From: Megalobrama amblycephala
Lineage: Eukaryota > Chordata > Actinopteri > Cypriniformes > Xenocyprididae
Direction of reading: 5' to 3'
Length of the DNA: 64,000 nt
NCBI RefSeq assembly: GCF_018812025.1
Contig: NC_063044.1
Coordinates: forward strand, 46,380,077 to 46,444,076
A program made the translations under genes and the position numbers. Positions within the stretch are counted from its first letter, which is position 1. Each line of letters opens with the position of its first letter. The notes below the pieces were generated by a model that was not told the origin of the DNA, did not search any database, and saw only the letters and a program-made list of their open reading frames with translations. Of the stretch, positions 58,326 to 64,000 are shown one piece after another.

Positions 58326-59754
58326 TCGAATCCCATATTTTCAATAGAGTCTCAGGCGTTTGTAATATTCCAGTGGTTTATAATGAATATAAATTAACCT
58401 TCTTACGTCACAGTATTGAACCATCACAGACATTTCATTGTGACTATCATAGATTCGTTATTATTACACAATAATTCAAATGCATGTGCATAGAATCTCA
58501 CACACTGGCGGGTTGTTGCTGGTGAGTGTCGCAACTAATATAATCCAAACTTGCCGGGAGATAATTGCTTTTCTAAACTCATGAATACACATGATACTGC
58601 AGCACGAACAACCAGTGGACTCCAGAGCCAACGCCAGGCCGATAAATCAGATTTGGGCCGCTTGTAATGAAAAAACGAAAGGATGCTGACACCAGGACTG
58701 CATTTCCCAGGGGCCCCGGCAGTTATCACCTTAGCAACAGACACGGCCTGAAGGTCATAGTTTTTAATTGAGTTTTTGTTTGTTGTCAGTCTGAGAGACT
58801 CTCGGAATGATAAAACATCAGTGAGGAGCTGTGCGGGTATAAAAGAGAGAATATTCCTATTTTATCTTGTCTCAATCTCTATTACACTTTGATTATGTCT
58901 TCCTTTTAACGATTCATGCTGTTTTCTTATCGGACATGCATTTCCCCCCTCACTTTCCCTCTTTTTCATTATAAATCAATACCAAATGCTTTCTGTCTTT
59001 TTGGACATCTTATTTTCCTTCCTTTTCCTTTCCTGCATGCTATAGCTCATGAGTTTACAACCTCAGTATGGCCACTGCAGTCAAACTATCCAGAAATGGA
59101 CTGAAATATGTTCACGCTCTTTTTCATGTTCCATGATGCTTTGCTCCAGGCATGACCAAGATCTCTTGACATATTTTCCCCTTAAGCTTATAGAAAACTA
59201 TTTTGTTCTATGAACAAAATTGGTCATTAGATTTGCTGTTTCACAAAATTTATAGTCTCAATTTATATTTTCATATCTCTGAGGATTAATGTACAATATA
59301 TTCATAAATCATCATAATGCATATGTCTTTGCGAGAGTGGGTGATTTTCAGTGAGTATAAGGTTGTTGTTGAACCAATTCTAAATTTCTGTAACAGAACC
59401 CTTTAGTTTCCCAAACATAGATCAAAATGTGGGAGAGATGAAAGTCAGGTTTAGGGAACATTAATTCTGATGTTTCCTCAGCGCGAGGAACTTAACTGCG
59501 AGAGGAAGGGGTTTTTGGGATGGAAGACGTCTGATGAAAGGAGGCTTATCACCTTCATCCACAGCTCACTCTGATCTGAATATTTCTCTCTCTCTCTCTC
59601 TCTATGAAGGCTTATGAGGCTTCAGCACACATACATCCCTCAGGGAAACTTGCGTAACTGTGTTTGCCTCTCATCTCTCTTGAGATGAGGAGACACTTGA
59701 GCGGCATTTCAGAAACTCTCCGAACAGACTCTGGATTTAAACAACTGGCACTTT

Positions 59755-59821
<67 letters not shown>

Positions 59822-60635
59822 GTGATCAAGAGGTTCAGTTGATGTTTATACTGTAAATCAGAAGAAATGTGATCTTTGATCGTAGAACGATTGTTGGTTT
59901 GAGTAGTTTATGTACATTTTACATGATTTAACAAGTAATAAAATACTGTATTACAAATTTTACTGTGAACTCCAAACAGGCCAATTTATTGAAAATAAAA
60001 TTAATTCAAGAAAATGGTTATGTTAAAAGTCACCATTAATAGTGATTAGTTTTCTCTTTGTTTGGGAACTTGTTTAGTATAAATCAGTTTTACACAGATA
60101 TTAATATCTCACAGCCAGTGTAATACACTGTAAAAATATCCTGTTAAGTTTACAGTAAGTTAGATGGTGCACAGGGTGATACACAAAAAGACAAAACACA
60201 GTCAAGGTAACACACATGACAATAAAATAATGCAATAAACACTAAGTAACATAAAATATAACAGAAAACACCCTAATGTACATTAATAACTGCTGATAAA
60301 ATACAAAAAATATATATATAATTTTTTATTATAATTTTACACATCTTTCTTATGTGACATGCAATACCTCAGAAGGAATTATTATTATATATTGTTTTTT
60401 TTGGGTGACATTCCCCTACATGTGAACTGCGTCTGGATTAAATTTTGTGGTGATAGCATAAAGTAATCAAAAGTTACAGCATTTGGAACAAAGATAACCT
60501 TTTTGTGTAGCCCCTGACACACCCCTAATGGACATTTTAAAAATCGTTCCTCCATGAGGAATACCTCATGATTGACACAAGGGATTATGTTGATTTTATG
60601 TTGATATGGGTTTTGCAGGGCTTCATGTACAAAAA
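58326..60635. other. Unassigned sequence; one motif-bearing block and a TTTC microsatellite
   Basis: The stretch at 58500-58760 has balanced composition and an RFX-like half site (CTTAGCAAC), but no exon. (TTTC)n runs from 59756 to 59820 and a short (TC)n lies at 59584-59602. Nothing else recognised. Confidence 0.45.
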
Positions 60636-61100
60636 GGCGCAATGATATTATGCAGTGCCTCTCACAAATGTCTCCATGGTTTCACGGCACGCTCCCTGTG
60701 CAAGCAGGGGGTCACAGACGCTGCGTAATATCATTGCGCCTGCTGCACCCATGATACGGCAGCAAAGTTCCTTGATTAATACGCCGGAATGAGAGTATAG
60801 TTCCTAGCCAAATCGGCCTAGAAAATCGCAACTTTTCATTTTCCGGCAGTCTTAGTACACGATGTAACTACAGAGGAGTCAAGTTTTAAATAAGAAAAAT
60901 ATCGAAACTCTTTGGTCATTTTTGAGCGAGATGCTAACAGTCTAATCAGATTCAATGAACTATGCTAAGCTATGCTAAAAGTGGTACCGCCAGACCCGGA
61001 GATCAGCTCAATGGATTCGAAAACCGTAAAACTCAACTGTTTAACTCTAGGGGAGTTGGAAAATGAGCCTATTTTCAAAAAAAGTTGAGTGTTCCTTTTA
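60636..61100. mobile_element. Repeat with AAAGTTGAGTGTTCCTTTTA end
   Basis: The right edge AAAAGTTGAGTGTTCCTTTTA-type end, inverted, reads AGGAACACTCAACTTTT after a decayed TTAA. Upstream lie GAGCCTATTTTC, GGAGTTGGAAAATGAG and GCTAAGCTATGCTAAAAGTG. The left side contains a 20-bp inverted pair, GGCGCAATGATATTATGCAG (60636-60655) and CTGCGTAATATCATTGCGCC (60721-60740), with one mismatch and a 65-bp loop. No coding frame; left boundary uncertain. Confidence 0.5.
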
Positions 61101-61924
61101 GAATTGATCAAAATGGTTAGATGCATTAAAAAGCTGAGCTTTAAAATGATACCTTTTTTGTTATTCCTGTCAGTGGTTGCTTAGTAATTTGATTATGATT
61201 TTTTTCGAGGAGGGTGATGTGCTGCCGGTGGTACACTTTGGGTTTAAAGGGTTAACAGGTTTTTACTGTAGCTTTTTTTTTTTTACAGTATTTTCTGTAA
61301 AAATTACTAACATATTTTTATACACTGTAGTGTTACAAAGCGCAGTTGGTAGTAAAAATATGCTAGGCTTTAAATATAGTTCTCTGGTCAGGACTCATAA
61401 ATTTTAATATTAGAAATAATATAGTCTTATAAACAGTTATAAACAGCATGATATGATGTTTGTACTGATGTTGTAGTGAGCTGAGTGGTTGGTGTCTGTA
61501 GTTAGATTTATCAATCAGGCACACACTTAGCAAGTCAGCACTTACTGTAGCATACAAAACTCAGCAATGCAGACAATCATCTAACATCATTTTAAATGAA
61601 AAATGAAAATTAGAATGCAAGTGTCTTAAAGTGGTATAAAAAAACAACAGCAGCAAAATAAACCAAAAAAATTTAAAACAGTGGAGCTGCATAATTTATT
61701 GATGCCGCAAAACAAGTGACAGCATATTACTGTGAACGTAACATTACAGTTAATGTGTAAATACACAAGTGCTTACTGTAAGGCAAACACGGATAATCAC
61801 TGTGATTTCCTGCTCCTGTTCATTGTGAAGTCACACTGTAAATTATTCAACTACTATAAAAGAGCAACAGGGAGCCAGAAATATACTGTACATTCACACT
61901 AAGAAGTTTTACAGTGTTGGATTT
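61101..61924. other. Unassigned sequence
   Basis: Contains words such as TTTACAGTATTTTCTGTAAAA but no clear element boundaries and no gene. Confidence 0.4.
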
Positions 61925-62440
61925 TCGTGCACAACAGCCTCTAGGTTTCACAGAGAATGACTGGAAAAACAACAACAATAAAAAAAGCAGTGAGTGTCAG
62001 TTCTGAGGGTGAAAAGGCCTTGTTTTGAGAGAGGTCACAGGAGATCGCACCAGACTGGTTTCAAGCTGACAGGAAGGTGACAGTAACTGAAATAACCACA
62101 CAATTGCACAGTGACATGCAGAACAACATCCCTGAACACACAACACATCAAACCTCGAAGGGGATGGGCTACAGCAGAAAGAAGACCACATTGGCTGCTT
62201 CTCCTATCAACTCAGAAGAAGAAAATGAGTCTAGTGGGCACAGTTGCAATTTGACAGTAAGCCACCTCGTCAAACTTTGACATTAACAGCATGAATCAAT
62301 GTATCTTTTCTGCCTTGTTTCAGTGCTTTAGTCTTTAGTAATAGTGTGGGAAATATTTTTCCGGCATACTTTCGGCTGCTTAACAGCATTATTTAAGTCA
62401 CAGTCTGAGTACTGTTGCTGACCATGTACCAGAGTAAACC
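61925..62440 (+). pseudogene. Tc1-type transposase relic, mostly the DNA-binding part
   Basis: Around 62064-62220 the plus strand reads WFQADRKVTVTEITTQLHSD followed by MQNNIPEHTTHQTSKGMGYS and RKKTTLAASPINSEEENES. The pattern (ADRK..TVTQITT..., then ...RTTRRTLRRMGYSS...) is that of the second helix-turn-helix of a Tc1-family transposase. Near 62410 the words GTACTGTTGCTGACCATGT look like a later part of the same gene, so the catalytic core has been deleted. No terminal repeats found. Confidence 0.55.
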
Positions 62441-62604
62441 TGCTGAAAAAAAGACAAAATCAATTTATCACTTACCCCCATAGTGACCTGATGTCAACAC
62501 AATTGAGCACATTTGTGGTGTTGTGGAATGGCACTCAACCTGACATTTAACGCAACCAATCGCAGTTCGTTTTGTTCAGCGTCATGTTTAGGGGCGTGAA
62601 AATT

Positions 62605-64000
62605 TACAGTGGTGGTCGGAATTATTGGTACCCTTGGTAAATATGATCAAAAATGACTGTAAAAATAAATCTGAATTGTTTATCCTTTTTATCTTTAATT
62701 CATAAAATTAGCAAAAATCTAACAATTTATTGAAGGAAAAGAATTGAAAGTGGGGGAAAAATCAGATTATGAAATAAATGTTTTTCTCCAAAACACTTTG
62801 GCCACAATTATTGGCACCCTTAGAATATTTTATGAGTAAAATATCTCTGAAGTATATTCCCATTCATATTTACATTTTTTTAGCACACCAGGGTGATCAT
62901 GAACATGAAATTGTCCAGCCATGACTTCCTGTTTCACAGGAGAATAAACATGAGGAAATACAATGGCCAAATTCCCTTAATCATTCATCACAAAGAGAAA
63001 AACCAAAGAATATAGTTATGATATGCAGCAAAAGATTGTTGAGCTTCACAAAATAGAAAGTGGCTGTAAAAAAAATAGCTAAAGCATTGAAAATCCCCAT
63101 TTCCACTATCAGGGCAATAATTGAGAATTTCCAATTAACTAAAGATGTTACAAATCTGCCTGGAAGAGAACATGTGTCTAAATCGTCCTAATGCACGGTG
63201 TGGAGGAAAGTTTGAGTGGCCAAAGATTCTCCAAGGATCACAGCTGGAGAATTGCAGAGATTAGTTGAGTCTTGAGTCTCAGAAAGCCTAAAATAAAAAA
63301 AGATCAAACAGCACCTACATCCCCAAAAGTTGTTCAGGAGGTTTTCAAGAAAAATCCTCTGCTCTCATCCAGAAACAATCTCCAGCATATTCAGTTGTCA
63401 GTCAAGACTAGAACTTCAAACGGGACGAGCTTCTATGGTCAGATGAAACTTAAAAAAAAGAGCTTTTTGGCAGCAAACCCACCAGATGGGTTTGGTGCAC
63501 ACATGGATAAAAATTACCCCATGTCCACGGTTAAATATACTGCTGGATCTTTAATGTTGTGGGCCTATTTTTCTGCTGGAGGTCCTGGACATCTTGTTCA
63601 GATACATGGTATCATGGATTCTATCAAATACCAACAGATAAAAAATCAAAACCTGACCGCTTCTGCTAGAAATCCAATAATGGGCCATGGTTGGATCTTC
63701 CATCAGGACAATGATCCAAAACAAACATCAAAACCAACACAAAAATGTGTCACTGAGCACAAAATGAAGTTTCTGCCATGGCCATCCCTGTTTCCTGAAC
63801 CCTAAAGAAGATGAGTGGAGATGAGTGAACTGAAAAGAAGAAGCACCAACATGGAGAATTTGGGAATCTGAAGGATCTGGAGAGATTCTGTATGAAGGAA
63901 TGGTCTCTGATCTCTTGTCAGGTGTTCTCCAAACTCATCAGGCGTTATAGAAGAAGAGTGAGAGCTGTTTTCTGCCAATAATTGTGGCCAACGTGTTTTG
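62605..64000 (+). mobile_element. Tc1 element, right end outside the window
   Basis: TA at 62605-62606 precedes CAGTGGTGGTCGGAATTATT. The left terminal repeat runs to about 62822 and ends with GGCCACAATTATTGGCACCC. Near the window edge (63976-64000) its inverse begins (TGCCAATAATTGTGGCCAAC), so the right terminal repeat starts there and should end roughly 200 bp beyond. The enclosed transposase is broken. Confidence 0.9.
63018..63975 (+). pseudogene. Tc1-type transposase pseudogene
   Basis: N-terminal pieces appear near 63023-63120 (reading QQKIVELHKIESGC, then a frameshift in an A run). The longest open piece is 63272-63805 (177 codons), with GSLMLWAYFSAGGPGHLVQ, then FHQDNDPKQTSKPTQK holding the second catalytic aspartate, and FLPWPS. 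The first aspartate survives only in another frame, as WSDET at 63436-63450. After 63805 the C-terminal part is again out of frame (GVFSKLIRRYRRRVRAVF near 63918-63971). Three or more disruptions make it inactive. Confidence 0.85.

Noticed and set aside
58535..58744. 69-codon minus frame as an exon
   Set aside because: No motif, no splice sites; the segment is at most a candidate noncoding conserved block.

Overview
The window reads as nuclear DNA of a bony fish, most likely a cyprinid-type teleost. It is AT-rich, full of long pure microsatellites, and packed with degraded cut-and-paste DNA transposons (Tc1/mariner, hAT, TTAA-targeting elements and many short non-autonomous derivatives) of the kinds common in carp and zebrafish relatives. 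The species call is inference; no marker gene is present. I could not identify one convincing host protein-coding exon in 64 kb, so the window is probably intergenic or inside very large introns. The only well-supported protein domain is a complete THAP zinc finger at 52681-52947, and it lies inside a transposon.

Layout. 1-13105: mostly unique sequence carrying scattered elements: family A, a TTAA-flanked element ending AGGGTTAGTTCACCC (1041-1806); a 290-bp MITE and a family-B palindromic element (3453-4182); a TTAA element end (4624 on); a candidate conserved noncoding block (5865-6165); and a Tc1 relic rebuilt as a head-to-head palindrome (10048-11547). 13106-15710: a three-level nest, Tc1 within family L within family A. 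15711-20257: a hAT relic, GT microsatellites, and a 1-kb TTAA element with a 42-bp minisatellite. 20258-25758: a deep nest in which repeat G is split by a family-A element and by element I, and I in turn holds two TTAA elements (H and F) placed end to end. 25759-42500: scattered family A, B and C copies, a TTAA element K, a GC-containing TAGGGCCCT element splitting a family-B copy, and long AT, CA and CT arrays. 42338-48413: a TATC microsatellite, an F copy inside element O, two hAT elements with perfect 8-bp target duplications (43764-44787 and 47072-47448), and a 117-bp duplication flanking a 785-bp block with a tRNA-like head. 49336-51182: a second TATC array and a Tc1-type element with a minus-strand transposase head. 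52370-53945: the THAP-bearing TTAA element. 53969-56690: a second deep nest, including hAT within hAT. 58065-58325: a long hairpin. 60636-61100: another repeat end. 61925-64000: two more Tc1 transposase relics, the last running off the right edge.

How parts relate. At least ten insertions of apparently different families use TTAA, and most present AGG just inside it. That is what one TTAA-specific transposase group (Kolobok- or piggyBac-like) acting on many non-autonomous passengers would leave. The THAP element is the only TTAA element here with coding content and its own promoter-like leader, which makes it the natural candidate for a relic related to that source. Insertion order can be read from the nests because several target sites and terminal repeats are intact.
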